39,634 bases of DNA from Synechococcales cyanobacterium S06 (GTDB taxonomy: Bacteria > Cyanobacteriota > Cyanobacteriia > Cyanobacteriales > JAABRE01), in the NCBI GenBank assembly GCA_011391125.1, contig JAABRE010000048.1, forward strand, positions 1-39,634, written 5' to 3'. Below, piece by piece: positions 31,592-39,634 of the stretch (the first letter of the stretch is position 1; each line of letters opens with the position of its first letter). The notes beneath the pieces were generated by a model that was not told where the DNA came from, searched no databases, and worked only from the letters and a program-made list of their open reading frames with translations. The position numbers and the translations under genes were made by a program.

Positions 31592-32728
31592 ATGATCAAA
31601 AAAACTTTATTGAGCTTATCTGTAGGTTTAGGAATAACTTTATTCACTCCCAATTTTATCTTAAATGCTTCACCTTTACAGCCAATTAAAATTATTAATC
31701 AAGATAATAATATCGGTAAAGATGACAAATTGTGGGGCGAAAATAACGATAAAAAGGCTTTATTAACAGCCATAAATTATAGTTTAAATTATCTCAATAC
31801 CCGAAGTGCTATTAATGCTTATGCCAACTATCCAGTTAAGGGAATAACTAGGGATAGAGTACGTCGCTCCTTGTTACGTTTTCGGGAATTAGTCTTAAGT
31901 TCTAATAATTCATTAGAGTTACAAACTGCCGTGAAAAAAGAGTTTATTTTTTATCAATCTGTGGGTAAAGATAACCAAAATACTGTTCATTTTACAGGCT
32001 ATTTTGCCCCTATTTATAGTGCTAGTCGTACTCCTAATTCGGAATATCGTTATCCCCTGTATAAAAGACCCAATAACTATACTCAAATCAGGAAATTAAC
32101 CCGATCGCAAATAGAAGGAAAAGACGGTTTATTGGGGCAAAAAAGTCCCGTTAACGGTCAAGAAATTGTCTGGTTAAAGAATAGAATGGAAGCGTTTTTA
32201 ATCCATGTCCAAGGTTCAGCCACATTGAACTTGATAGATGGTACAACCATGACCGTGGGTTATGATGGTCACACCAATTATCCTTATCGCAGTATAGGTG
32301 GCGAACTGGTCAAAGATGGCAAAATAGAGCGAGAAGGGTTGACATTACCGAAAGTTCTCGCCTATTTTGAGCAAAAACCACAGGAATTAGACGATTATCT
32401 CTCCCGTAATCACCGTTTCATCTTTTTTAGCGAAACTAACGGTGCTCCTCCCCAGGGCAGCATTGGCGTGCCCGTCACAGGCGATCGCAGCATCGCTACT
32501 GACAAAAGCATCATGCCCCCCGGCGCACTGGCATTGATTCAAACAGCCATACCTGACCAGAATTTAGAAATTGGGGACGTGAGCCGTTTCGTATTAGATC
32601 AAGATACAGGAAGTGCCATCACAGGACCAGGGAGAGTCGATATTTTCTTGGGAAGTGGACCAGTCGCAGGCGATCGAGCTGGTATAATCAATGGTACAGG
32701 TCAACTGTATTACTTATTATTAAAATAA
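31592..32728 (+). CDS. mltA: Membrane-bound lytic murein transglycosylase A
   Basis: Cleaves the glycan strand of peptidoglycan, giving 1,6-anhydro ends. 378 residues with a signal peptide (LLSLSVGLGITLFTPNFIL). The MltA barrel has VHFTGYFAPIY, RYPLYKRP and AFLIHVQGSATLNL; the 3D domain shows PPQGSIGVPVTGDRSIATD, IMPPGALALI, and the catalytic aspartate in RVDIFLG. No lipobox cysteine is evident near the signal cleavage site, so it may be soluble periplasmic rather than a lipoprotein. AGGAAG serves as the ribosome binding site. Confidence 0.94.
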   Translation: MIKKTLLSLSVGLGITLFTPNFILNASPLQPIKIINQDNNIGKDDKLWGENNDKKALLTAINYSLNYLNTRSAINAYANYPVKGITRDRVRRSLLRFRELVLSSNNSLELQTAVKKEFIFYQSVGKDNQNTVHFTGYFAPIYSASRTPNSEYRYPLYKRPNNYTQIRKLTRSQIEGKDGLLGQKSPVNGQEIVWLKNRMEAFLIHVQGSATLNLIDGTTMTVGYDGHTNYPYRSIGGELVKDGKIEREGLTLPKVLAYFEQKPQELDDYLSRNHRFIFFSETNGAPPQGSIGVPVTGDRSIATDKSIMPPGALALIQTAIPDQNLEIGDVSRFVLDQDTGSAITGPGRVDIFLGSGPVAGDRAGIINGTGQLYYLLLK

Positions 32729-32745
32729 TAAATCAAATAATATTG

Positions 32746-32807
32746 TAGGGTGCGTCACACCGAGCAATTATTTAGAGAATGATTAACTATTTATGGTGAC
32801 GCACCTA
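32746..32807. repeat. TAGGGTGCGTCAC/GTGACGCACC hairpin repeat
   Basis: Same family as the subrepeats around 19280 and 20186. It lies between mltA and the helicase gene, and contains the ATG at 32793 that opens the longest frame of the helicase, which is therefore less trustworthy as a start. Confidence 0.65.
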
Positions 32808-32828
32808 ATCACTATTGAATTGAAAAAT

Positions 32829-35450
32829 ATGTTATTTTACCTATCAGATTTAGCCTTAAAAGATTACGCTCAATATACTAAATTTGCGGAACAATGTCTC
32901 GATAAATTGTCTAAGATATTTAACTCTTTTCACGAATTAAAACATCATGAAATTAAGCAAATTAAACGACTAAAATATTATCAACCGACAGTCTGGAGAT
33001 ACCGTCATGGAGATTTCCGTTTAGTATTTACTGCGACATCTAAACCCCAAGAAATAGTCTTAATTCATCGTTTTTTACCTAGAGATATAGTTTATCAAAA
33101 ATTACCAAGATATTTAACCGATAAAATTAGTGAAGAAGATTTAGAAAATTTAGAGATTAAAAATAATCAGGAATATCAGTTACATAATCGTTATTTTAGC
33201 ATCCCATTAACACAGCTTAATAACTCAGAAGAAATTACGGAATATATAACAAAAGGAAACTACTTATTTTCGCCTTGTTTAACCGAAGAACAATTAAAAT
33301 TTGTCAGTAATATTAATAGTTATAACTTTAAAATATATCAAATTCAAGGAGCGGCAGGGACGGGAAAAACAACCTTAGCATTTCAAATAGCAACACAAAC
33401 CTTAAAACAACATGAATCTTATCCCTTAATAATAGTGCCGACAGAATCATTGCAAAATTTTGGCATTAAAACAATGGAAAATAAAGCGAAAGAATTAAAC
33501 AAAGAAATTGCCATTTGTACTAATTTATTAGATACAGAAAATAGTGAATTAGCAATTGTAACAGTAGAAAACTTTTTTAAATTTGCTTCAGGAGACAAGC
33601 AAGATTGTTTAACAAAATTTGAAGCTAATCAAATTATTAATCAATATATTAATAGACAAAATAGCTCACATTTACACGGAATAGATTTATATAATCTTCA
33701 CTTGGGATTAAGACAAAATGATGGTTACATACAAACAGCAAAAGGTAAGATTTCTGAAAGTTATGAAAACAGTATAAATGATCTCAATAAGTATTATGAT
33801 CAACAAAAATTAGCCCTAGCATTTAACTTTGAAAATCGAGATATAATTAGCCAAGCAAAACGCGCATTTGACCACAAAGAAAACGTTTTAAAAAAGCTAA
33901 AAAAAATTAGTCAAGATAAACCTATAAGCTTTATTATAGATGAAGTACAGGATTTATATTGGCAGCAAATGAGACTACTTTTATACTTAGGGAAAAACCA
34001 AGAATCTCCTCAACCATTTGTCATGTTAGGAGATGTTAATCAAGAAATTACTATTTCTGGATTTTCTTGGGCAAATTTTGACCAAAGTTATCTCAATGAA
34101 TTTATTAAAAATGATCACAACAATCAAAATGATAAAGAAAAAAATAACAGATTATTAGACCAAGATAGAGAAAGACATGGACAAAATCAACCCTTAAAAA
34201 ACTTTAGAAATACCATACAAATAGCTAAAGCAGCCCGTTTTATTTTAATAGAAGCTTTTCGAGATAAACTACCAAAAAATAGTAAACACAATTTAGATCC
34301 AGGTAATCCAGAAGAAATCTGTTTTGAAGAAGGAATTGCACCCTTATTAATTAAAGTTAATCAAGAATGGTTAACAACATTTATTGACAAATTAATTAGA
34401 GAAAATACGCAAACAAATAACAGTAAATTTGTCTTTATTGTGAATCAAGAAAGTGACCATTATCAACAAATTAAAGAGAAAATAGACACCTATAAAAAAG
34501 AGATATTATCATTAACAATTGTGCAAGCAAAAGGTCAAGAATTTGACGCTGTAATTTACGTTTCCTTATTTGCTTTTCAAAAAGCACAACCCACAAATCA
34601 TGAAATTCATAAATGGTACACTGCTTTAACTAGAGCGAGACATTTTAGCGTAATTTTACTATTAGAAAATGAGTATAACTGGTTAACCGAGCAAATAACA
34701 GAAGAGCAAATAACAGCACATTTTAACCTCTTAGAAAACCCGAATTTAGAAGACTTAATTCAGCAGGTTTCTGAACAAGGTATTAATATTGTAACTACTC
34801 AACAAATATTACAAAAAATCGCCTTAAATTATGGCGAAAATTGGAGTAACTGGTTACAAGGTCAAGAAATCAAGATACATTTAAGTCAAGAATGTGAAGA
34901 AGAAAATATTTCCTTTTGGGAATTGATTAATTATCTCGAAAATAACGCCCAAGAAATAGTTAATCTTGACTATGAAAATATTAGGGATAATCAATTAAAC
35001 AACCTGTCAGAAAATCTCCCTTTACTTGATAGTTTTGCTTGTATAATTATGATTTTTAAAATAGCCAAAGATAACCAAATATTAAAGGAATTATCGCAAA
35101 AATTATTTAACAAATTAGGAAAACACTTTAAAAAATACCCAGAGGAGTTAGAAAAAGCCTTAAAACAAGTAGAAACACCTATTGCTAAAATTTTACTGTT
35201 AAGATATGCAGGAAAATCATGGAATGCTGCCAATTTAGCTCACCAAAATGGACATGAATTTTTGATTCAAGAACTTGTCACTGATTTAGAAAAGCGAAAA
35301 TTAGTTTACGAAGCTGCTAGAATGAAATATCAGTATTTAAACATAGAACCAGATATCGATTTACCTTTTCCCAAAGTATTAAAACAAAAAGGAGACTTAG
35401 TAGAACTTCTTATTGACGATTTTTTGAAACAATTACCAATTAATAATTAA
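32829..35450 (+). CDS. RelE-like domain fused to SF1 (UvrD-like) helicase
   Basis: 873 residues from ATG 32829; an ATG 36 bases upstream lies in a repeat. Residues about 1-92 read as a RelE/ParE-like toxin fold: SDLALKDYAQ, a central WRYRHGDFRLVFT and EIVLIHRFLPRDIVY, where R/H residues of such toxins sit. Then comes an SF1 helicase: Walker A GAAGTGKTT (174-182), DEVQD (371-375), GDVNQ (401-405), FRNT, KGQEFD (568-573) and YTALTRAR (597-604). The last 270 residues are helical and unassigned. This fusion followed 5 bases later by a coiled-coil gene suggests a two-component system acting on nucleic acid, perhaps defence; function unknown. Confidence 0.85.
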   Translation: MLFYLSDLALKDYAQYTKFAEQCLDKLSKIFNSFHELKHHEIKQIKRLKYYQPTVWRYRHGDFRLVFTATSKPQEIVLIHRFLPRDIVYQKLPRYLTDKISEEDLENLEIKNNQEYQLHNRYFSIPLTQLNNSEEITEYITKGNYLFSPCLTEEQLKFVSNINSYNFKIYQIQGAAGTGKTTLAFQIATQTLKQHESYPLIIVPTESLQNFGIKTMENKAKELNKEIAICTNLLDTENSELAIVTVENFFKFASGDKQDCLTKFEANQIINQYINRQNSSHLHGIDLYNLHLGLRQNDGYIQTAKGKISESYENSINDLNKYYDQQKLALAFNFENRDIISQAKRAFDHKENVLKKLKKISQDKPISFIIDEVQDLYWQQMRLLLYLGKNQESPQPFVMLGDVNQEITISGFSWANFDQSYLNEFIKNDHNNQNDKEKNNRLLDQDRERHGQNQPLKNFRNTIQIAKAARFILIEAFRDKLPKNSKHNLDPGNPEEICFEEGIAPLLIKVNQEWLTTFIDKLIRENTQTNNSKFVFIVNQESDHYQQIKEKIDTYKKEILSLTIVQAKGQEFDAVIYVSLFAFQKAQPTNHEIHKWYTALTRARHFSVILLLENEYNWLTEQITEEQITAHFNLLENPNLEDLIQQVSEQGINIVTTQQILQKIALNYGENWSNWLQGQEIKIHLSQECEEENISFWELINYLENNAQEIVNLDYENIRDNQLNNLSENLPLLDSFACIIMIFKIAKDNQILKELSQKLFNKLGKHFKKYPEELEKALKQVETPIAKILLLRYAGKSWNAANLAHQNGHEFLIQELVTDLEKRKLVYEAARMKYQYLNIEPDIDLPFPKVLKQKGDLVELLIDDFLKQLPINN

Positions 35451-35455
35451 AAACC

Positions 35456-36481
35456 ATGACATTCACCAGTGATACTGATATAATCAGTAAATTACAAGCA
35501 TTAAATAATACTATTAACAACCTTGAGAAAACCTATCAAGGATTGTTAATAGAAGAGAAAAACATAACAGAAAAACAAGAAAAAATTGTCGATAAAATAA
35601 AACAAATTGAAACTTTAAATGAATTAATTAAACAAATTGGAGGTGAGCAAGAATTACAAATATTACTAAGACAAATTCAGGAAATAAGTCCATTTTTAAA
35701 AGATATAGAAAACCAAAAAATTGACATAGAAAATAACATTAAAAGCACTCAAAATCAAATAAATGATTATCAAGAAATAGATGAAAACTTAGCTGATAAA
35801 TTAAAATTAGTTCAAGAAAATATTATTAAATTAGACCAAGATTTAGAGAAAATCGGTGGTTTTGAAGCCTTACAATTGTTATTAGAAAAAACAGTATCGA
35901 CGAAAAAAGAGTTAGAAACATTTTCCGCAAATTTGGAACAAAAATTAACTCAAAAAATAGAGCATGAACTAAGGGAATTTGCGCAAAACTTACTTCAAAA
36001 AATCAAAGAAGAAACCCAGAACAAACCAAGATATGAATTAATAAAATCTCCTGATAATCAGTTAGAAACTAGGATAAAAAGTTTAGAGAAACAAGTAGAA
36101 TACTTAGATAATCAAAATCGTGAACTTACCGAAAAAATAACAAATATACAAGAAAGCACTCCTAATGAAAATCAGCAAGAAACAGGAGATAATTTAACCG
36201 AATTAACTTGGGAAAATATTCTCAAAAAAGAGCCATTAATCGGTATAATTAAAAAATATGCCGAAACTTACCGAATCGAAAAATTATATACAACTACCGC
36301 AGGTCAATTAGTATATGGAATTAAAAGAAGTACCATTCGAATAATTATAATCCTCCAAAATATGAGGGCAAAAAGTATCATTTTACGAGACGAAGATAAG
36401 AGAAAAGAACTTAATTTAACCCCCCAAGAGTCCCATTTTATCTATCAATATATGGACAGTTATATTCAACCCATTAATTAA
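35456..36481 (+). CDS. Coiled-coil protein, partner of the RelE-helicase
   Basis: 341 residues. Residues about 10-235 are strongly heptad-like, rich in Glu, Lys, Gln and Ile/Leu, with two QIGGEQELQILLRQI and KIGGFEALQLLLEK segments that look like an internal duplication. The last 95 residues form a separate domain: LTWENILKKEPLIGIIKKY, AGQLVYGIKRSTIRI, ESHFIYQYMDSYIQP. Translation is likely coupled to the helicase gene (5 bases between stop and start). It may be the scaffold or sensor part of the unit. I recognise no named family. Confidence 0.75.
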   Translation: MTFTSDTDIISKLQALNNTINNLEKTYQGLLIEEKNITEKQEKIVDKIKQIETLNELIKQIGGEQELQILLRQIQEISPFLKDIENQKIDIENNIKSTQNQINDYQEIDENLADKLKLVQENIIKLDQDLEKIGGFEALQLLLEKTVSTKKELETFSANLEQKLTQKIEHELREFAQNLLQKIKEETQNKPRYELIKSPDNQLETRIKSLEKQVEYLDNQNRELTEKITNIQESTPNENQQETGDNLTELTWENILKKEPLIGIIKKYAETYRIEKLYTTTAGQLVYGIKRSTIRIIIILQNMRAKSIILRDEDKRKELNLTPQESHFIYQYMDSYIQPIN

Positions 36482-36599
36482 TCCCATCATCAATGACCAA
36501 ACTAGCAACAAAAAAAAGTATCAAAAAAAGACATTGTTTAGTAAAATACATTCAGCAATGTATGTTATGTAATGGATTCTGAAATAAGAGGAGTAGTTT

Positions 36600-37742
36600 G
36601 TGATTAATCAAGAATTGACAACCGAAAAACAAAACGCAAAATCTAACATTCTAACTTCAGAATCAATACCCCATACACCTCGCTATGTGGCGAATTGGCC
36701 GGGTTTGATCGAAGCTTATCGCCCCTATTTGCCCGTCACTGAAACCACCCCTGTGATTACCTTACAGGAAGGTAACACACCTTTAATCCCCGTGCCGTCC
36801 ATCGCCGCAGAAATTGGCAGGGGAGTGCAAGTTTATGTCAAATATGACGGCCTCAACCCCACGGGAAGCTTTAAAGACAGGGGAATGACCATGGCCATTT
36901 CCAAAGCCAAAGAAGAAGGTGCAGAAGCCGTCATCTGTGCTAGTACCGGCAACACCTCCGCCGCAGCCGCAGCCTACGCTCTTCGCGCTGGTATGAAAGC
37001 CTTTGTCTTGATTCCCGATGGCTATGTAGCTTTAGGCAAGTTGGCTCAGGCCTTGGTTTACGGTGCAGAAGTCCTCGCCATTAAGGGCAACTTTGACCAA
37101 GCTTTAGACATCGTGCGGGCATTGGCGAAAAATTACCCAGTCACTTTGGTAAATTCCGTTAACCCCTATCGCCTAGAAGGTCAAAAAACGGCGGCCTTTG
37201 AGGTTGTCGATAAATTAGGAAATGCACCAGATTGGTTATGTATTCCCGTTGGCAATGCTGGCAATATAACGGCTTACTGGATGGGATTTTGCCAATATCA
37301 TCAAATAGGAAAATGCGATCGCCTGCCCCGAATGATGGGGTTTCAAGCAGCAGGATCTGCTCCTTTAGTCGTCGGTCATCCCGTCGCACACCCTGACACC
37401 CTAGCTACCGCCATCAGAATTGGAAATCCAGCCAACTGGGAAAAGGCGATTTCTGTTGAACAGGCAAGTCAAGGTAGCTTTAACGCAGTCACCGATGAAG
37501 AAATATTACACGCCTACCGTTTGTTGGGTAGAGAAGGGGTATTTTGCGAACCAGCCAGCGCAGCATCAGTAGCCGGATTATTGAAACTAAAAGAGCAAGT
37601 CAAAGATAACGCCACCATCGTCTGTGTTTTAACAGGTAACGGTTTAAAAGACCCTGATTCAGCCATGGCGAATACCGACAATCACTTTAAATCGGGGATT
37701 GAGCCGAATTTAGAGGTTGTTGCCCACACCATGGGATTTTAA
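36600..37742 (+). CDS. thrC: Threonine synthase
   Basis: PLP enzyme converting O-phosphohomoserine to threonine, the last step of threonine synthesis. 380 aa; GTG start at 36600 preceded by AGAGGAG. The PLP lysine is in [14 protein letters not shown], the phosphate-binding loop in [10 protein letters not shown], and [11 protein letters not shown] and [12 protein letters not shown] complete the fold-type II signatures. A plant-type N-terminal allosteric domain is absent, so it is the short bacterial type. A HIP1 site lies near 37320. A perfect 30-bp palindrome follows 46 bases after the stop. Confidence 0.96.
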   Translation: MINQELTTEKQNAKSNILTSESIPHTPRYVANWPGLIEAYRPYLPVTETTPVITLQEGNTPLIPVPSIAAEIGRGVQVYVKYDGLNPTGSFKDRGMTMAISKAKEEGAEAVICASTGNTSAAAAAYALRAGMKAFVLIPDGYVALGKLAQALVYGAEVLAIKGNFDQALDIVRALAKNYPVTLVNSVNPYRLEGQKTAAFEVVDKLGNAPDWLCIPVGNAGNITAYWMGFCQYHQIGKCDRLPRMMGFQAAGSAPLVVGHPVAHPDTLATAIRIGNPANWEKAISVEQASQGSFNAVTDEEILHAYRLLGREGVFCEPASAASVAGLLKLKEQVKDNATIVCVLTGNGLKDPDSAMANTDNHFKSGIEPNLEVVAHTMGF

Positions 37743-37787
37743 TTAAGTTAAAAGGTAATAAGTAATATAGCAGTCCTCAATGAGTTG

Positions 37788-37817
37788 TGTAGAGACGTTG
37801 CATGCAACGTCTCTACA
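37788..37817. repeat. Perfect 30-bp palindrome after thrC
   Basis: Self-complementary 30-mer with the centre TTGCATGCAA and arms beginning TGTAGAGACG. It can form a cruciform or a terminator-like hairpin. Repeats of the GTAGAGACGTTGCATGCAAC type are dispersed in cyanobacterial genomes. Confidence 0.75.
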
Positions 37818-37947
37818 GTAAGGGTTTGGTGAAAACAATTTTTTACAACCTATTTAGGTATAGGTTTTTATTATTTATTACTGATTACTTAATTAATTTA
37901 ATTAATAATAGTAAATAATTAATTTTTAAAGAGCTAAAATATAGATC

Positions 37948-38221
37948 ATGAAAAACTTAGAAGATCTTAAAATTATTTTAAGTCAAGTAAAGTCTTTAAT
38001 CAAAGAAAAATATCTTTGGAGATTATATAAAAGGTGAAATTAACGAAAATAGCCAAATTAATCTTCTCATAAATTATACAGAACCACCAAGTTTATTAGA
38101 TTTGGTAGATATGCAATATTATTTAAGTGATTTATTCCCAGTAAAAGCAGATGTTATTAGTAAAAATGGCTTAAAAGGGAAAAGGAAAGAAAAGATACTC
38201 TCCGAGGTTATTTATGTATGA
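37948..38221 (+). pseudogene. MntA-type nucleotidyltransferase remnant (with HepT trace)
   Basis: From ATG 37948: NLEDLKIILSQVKSLIKEKY, then a frameshift near 38012, then FGDYIKGEINENSQINLLIN, LVDMQYYLSDLFPVKADVI and KRKEKILSEVIYV to TGA 38221. This is the order of a minimal nucleotidyltransferase (usually LFGSYARGE, sDIDLLV, ADLV, ReVIYV), the antitoxin MntA of HEPN/MNT pairs. The catalytic GSxARGExxxDID is altered to GDYIKGE...QINLL, so it has lost the acidic residues as well. Immediately overlapping, MTKREF followed by stop and scrambled codons could be the start of a HepT toxin remnant. Function is lost. Confidence 0.75.
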
Positions 38222-38303
38222 CAAAACGAGAGTTTTAAGATTTCTTACCAGAGAATTAATGCTTTATTTTTTACTAATTTAGGTAAATTATTTTACTAAC
38301 AAA

Positions 38304-38609
38304 TTAAGCAGAAACTAATTGAAAATTAACCTTCATTTTTAAAGCTGTGGCAATAATATTTAACATCAAAAAAGAATCACCTTCATAATCAGCATTTTCT
38401 AAAGACTCAATAATAGATTCGTCAGTATTAATTAATTTAGCTAATTCTTGAGTCGATAAATTATGTAATTCTTTTAGTTTAAGAATTTCTCTGGATACTT
38501 GATCATCAAGACGCATTTTTTCTAATTCTAATTGACGATCTGGATTATTTTGGTAATAACGATTATAAAGAATTTCTAAACCATCGGAGGTAGATTTTAT
38601 CTTATTCAT
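38304..38609 (-). CDS. XRE-type HTH antitoxin (HigA-like)
   Basis: 101 residues. Helix-turn-helix at the centre: LHNLSTQELAKLINTDESIIESLENADYEGDSF, a typical XRE/Cro motif. N-terminus has a helical arm LEILYNRYYQNNPDRQLELEKMR. Last residues, MKVNFQLVSA, form a strand often found in HigA-type antitoxins. It overlaps the toxin gene by 4 bases and is translated second, the HigBA order. Expected to bind its own promoter and neutralise the partner. Confidence 0.85.
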   Translation of the reverse strand: MNKIKSTSDGLEILYNRYYQNNPDRQLELEKMRLDDQVSREILKLKELHNLSTQELAKLINTDESIIESLENADYEGDSFLMLNIIATALKMKVNFQLVSA

Positions 38610-38980
38610 ATTAACTCCTGAGAATAACTATGTAATTTAGGATTTTGTTCAAATTGAGTTTTATTTTTAATTGCTTGATCAATTTCAGATGAAGAAACTT
38701 GTTTTTCTTTAATTATACCGTGAGAAATAATCACAGCTTGATTTTGAGAGAAAAAATAAAGAATTCGATAATTAATTCCCTGAAAACTAACCCTCAATTC
38801 ATAAATTTTATCCCTCAAAAAGTCAGCTTCTGGTCTTCTTAATTCATGGCCAAATAGTGATAACCTTTCTAATTTAATAAAACATTTAGTTTGTACTTTA
38901 TTAGGAAGTTGATCAAGCCATTCTAGAAGCGGAACTTTCCCTTTTTCATCTTGAGAGAATATAAGTTTTATTTGTGGCAT
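38606..38980 (-). CDS. RelE/ParE superfamily toxin (HigB / Gp49-like)
   Basis: 124 residues. Gp49/HigB signature: PLLEWLDQLPNKVQTKCFIKLERLSLFGHELRRPEADFLRDKIYELRVSFQGINYRILYFF. The conserved arginines and aromatic strand fit a ribosome-dependent mRNA interferase. Toxin-first order with overlapping antitoxin supports HigBA. The start ATG 38980 follows a 14-base gap from the end of a pseudogene. Appears intact. Confidence 0.87.
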   Translation of the reverse strand: MPQIKLIFSQDEKGKVPLLEWLDQLPNKVQTKCFIKLERLSLFGHELRRPEADFLRDKIYELRVSFQGINYRILYFFSQNQAVIISHGIIKEKQVSSSEIDQAIKNKTQFEQNPKLHSYSQELI

Positions 38981-38994
38981 TTTTGCTCTTAAAT

Positions 38995-39507
38995 TTAATT
39001 GAGAATATTTAATCTGCTGGATAATTTTGCACCAATAGTAATACTTAGGACTGCAAAAATCTCGGTAGATAAATTACTATTAAAACGAGAAGCAGATCAA
39101 GTAGAATTACCTGTACCTGTATCAGAAATTAAGCCAGCAAGTCTATCTAAATGAGTCTCCCAATCTTGATCAGAAAAATTAGGAGAACAGTTTTAACCAA
39201 GAGAATCAATAATTGTCCCTTGAATTTTGTCAATGGTTGCCATAATTCCGGTTTCAGGATTATTAACAAGAGAATTTTTTACTTCTTGTAAATAACTAGC
39301 CAAATTTGCTTTAAGAATTGGTTTTTCGATGTTAGCAGTATGGTGAATATCCCAGACATCCCATACAATAATACCGACACCAATAGTAGTATCTAAAAAT
39401 GCACTTCCTATTTTAGTAGCAATAACTCCACCGGTTTTAGTCGCCACTTTTGCACCAGCTTTTCCCGCCAGTTTAGCGACAACTTTACTGCTAATAGTGG
39501 GAATCAA
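38995..39507 (-). pseudogene. Membrane-associated protein with two in-frame stops
   Basis: Read on the minus strand, the first 104 codons give a glycine-zipper/hydrophobic N-part (KLAGKAGAKVATKTGGVIA, FLDTTIGVGIIVWDVWD) and end at TAA 39193-39195. The same frame continues as SPNFSDQDWETHLDRLAGLI, ends at TGA near 39097-39099, then continues with SASRFNSNLSTEIFAVLSI to a final stop at 38995. The protein-like character across both stops suggests a single gene of about 170 codons with two nonsense mutations. No start codon except TTG is seen, and a stop lies further upstream, so the 5' end may also be missing. Function unknown. Confidence 0.6.
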
Positions 39508-39634
39508 TTTAGCTAAAAGAGGTTTAATAACTACATACAGCGTTTTGCGTAACTATGTGACACAGTATCCACAGTGAGCAAAATAATTATGTCTGTATTG
39601 TGAAGAGTTGAGAGAAACACCTAATTCAACTAAT

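Noticed and set aside
32793-32828. Twelve extra residues at the helicase N-terminus
   Set aside because: These codons lie in a dispersed hairpin repeat; the RelE-like domain begins naturally at ATG 32829.
1-39634. tRNA, rRNA, tmRNA or SRP RNA genes
   Set aside because: I looked for cloverleaf-like or conserved RNA segments in the gaps and saw none, although short RNAs could be missed by eye.

Overview
The window looks like a chromosomal segment of a low-GC cyanobacterium. HIP1 octamers (GCGATCGC) are scattered through several housekeeping genes, and a carotenoid oxygenase and several cyanobacterial-type hypothetical genes are present. The AT-rich composition and codon use would fit a Geminocystis/Cyanobacterium/Crocosphaera-like unicellular lineage, but that placement is inference only.

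Layout. Position 1-72 is the start of a transposase that runs off the left edge. 0.3-11.7 kb is mostly core: aroA, an inositol-monophosphatase-family gene, ffh, pckA (reverse), a glycerophosphodiesterase (reverse), a receiver-GGDEF regulator, a membrane protein, an orphan histidine kinase, a conserved repeat-motif protein and gloA. 11.7-15.6 kb holds a carotenoid oxygenase and two extracellular-type genes: a cohesin-CARDB-dockerin protein and a cohesin-like/RTX-like protein. miaA follows. 16.6-25.9 kb is an accessory region. It has a Uma2 gene, a DUF1778/GNAT (TacAT-type) toxin-antitoxin locus whose toxin is split by a 124-bp MITE, an intact hicBA pair, a DUF104-like/PIN pair lying between long direct repeats, a C39 peptidase/outer-membrane beta-barrel pair resembling FapD/FapF, a second hicB whose hicA is broken by a palindromic 117-bp MITE, a protein with a double-glycine-type leader motif, a truncated-looking STAND ATPase, and a DUF6516/TumE-type pair. 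Small palindromic repeats fill nearly every gap. 25.9-31.4 kb: an AI-2E family transporter, an AAA ATPase/DUF3226 (TOPRIM-like) pair that could be an anti-phage system, recQ, and a small conserved gene. 31.6-37.7 kb: mltA, a two-gene unit made of a RelE-like domain fused to an SF1 helicase plus a coiled-coil protein, and thrC. 37.9-39.6 kb: a degraded MntA-type nucleotidyltransferase, a higBA-type pair, and a membrane-protein pseudogene with two in-frame stops.

How it fits together. The core genes are ordinary. The interest lies in the accessory part. At least six toxin-antitoxin-type loci lie close together, and in two of them the toxin, not the antitoxin, has been disrupted by a different miniature element. 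Three candidate systems deserve a closer look: the RelE-helicase/coiled-coil operon (32.8-36.5 kb), the AAA/DUF3226 pair (27.2-28.9 kb), and the C39/beta-barrel pair with a nearby possible substrate (20.3-23.2 kb).
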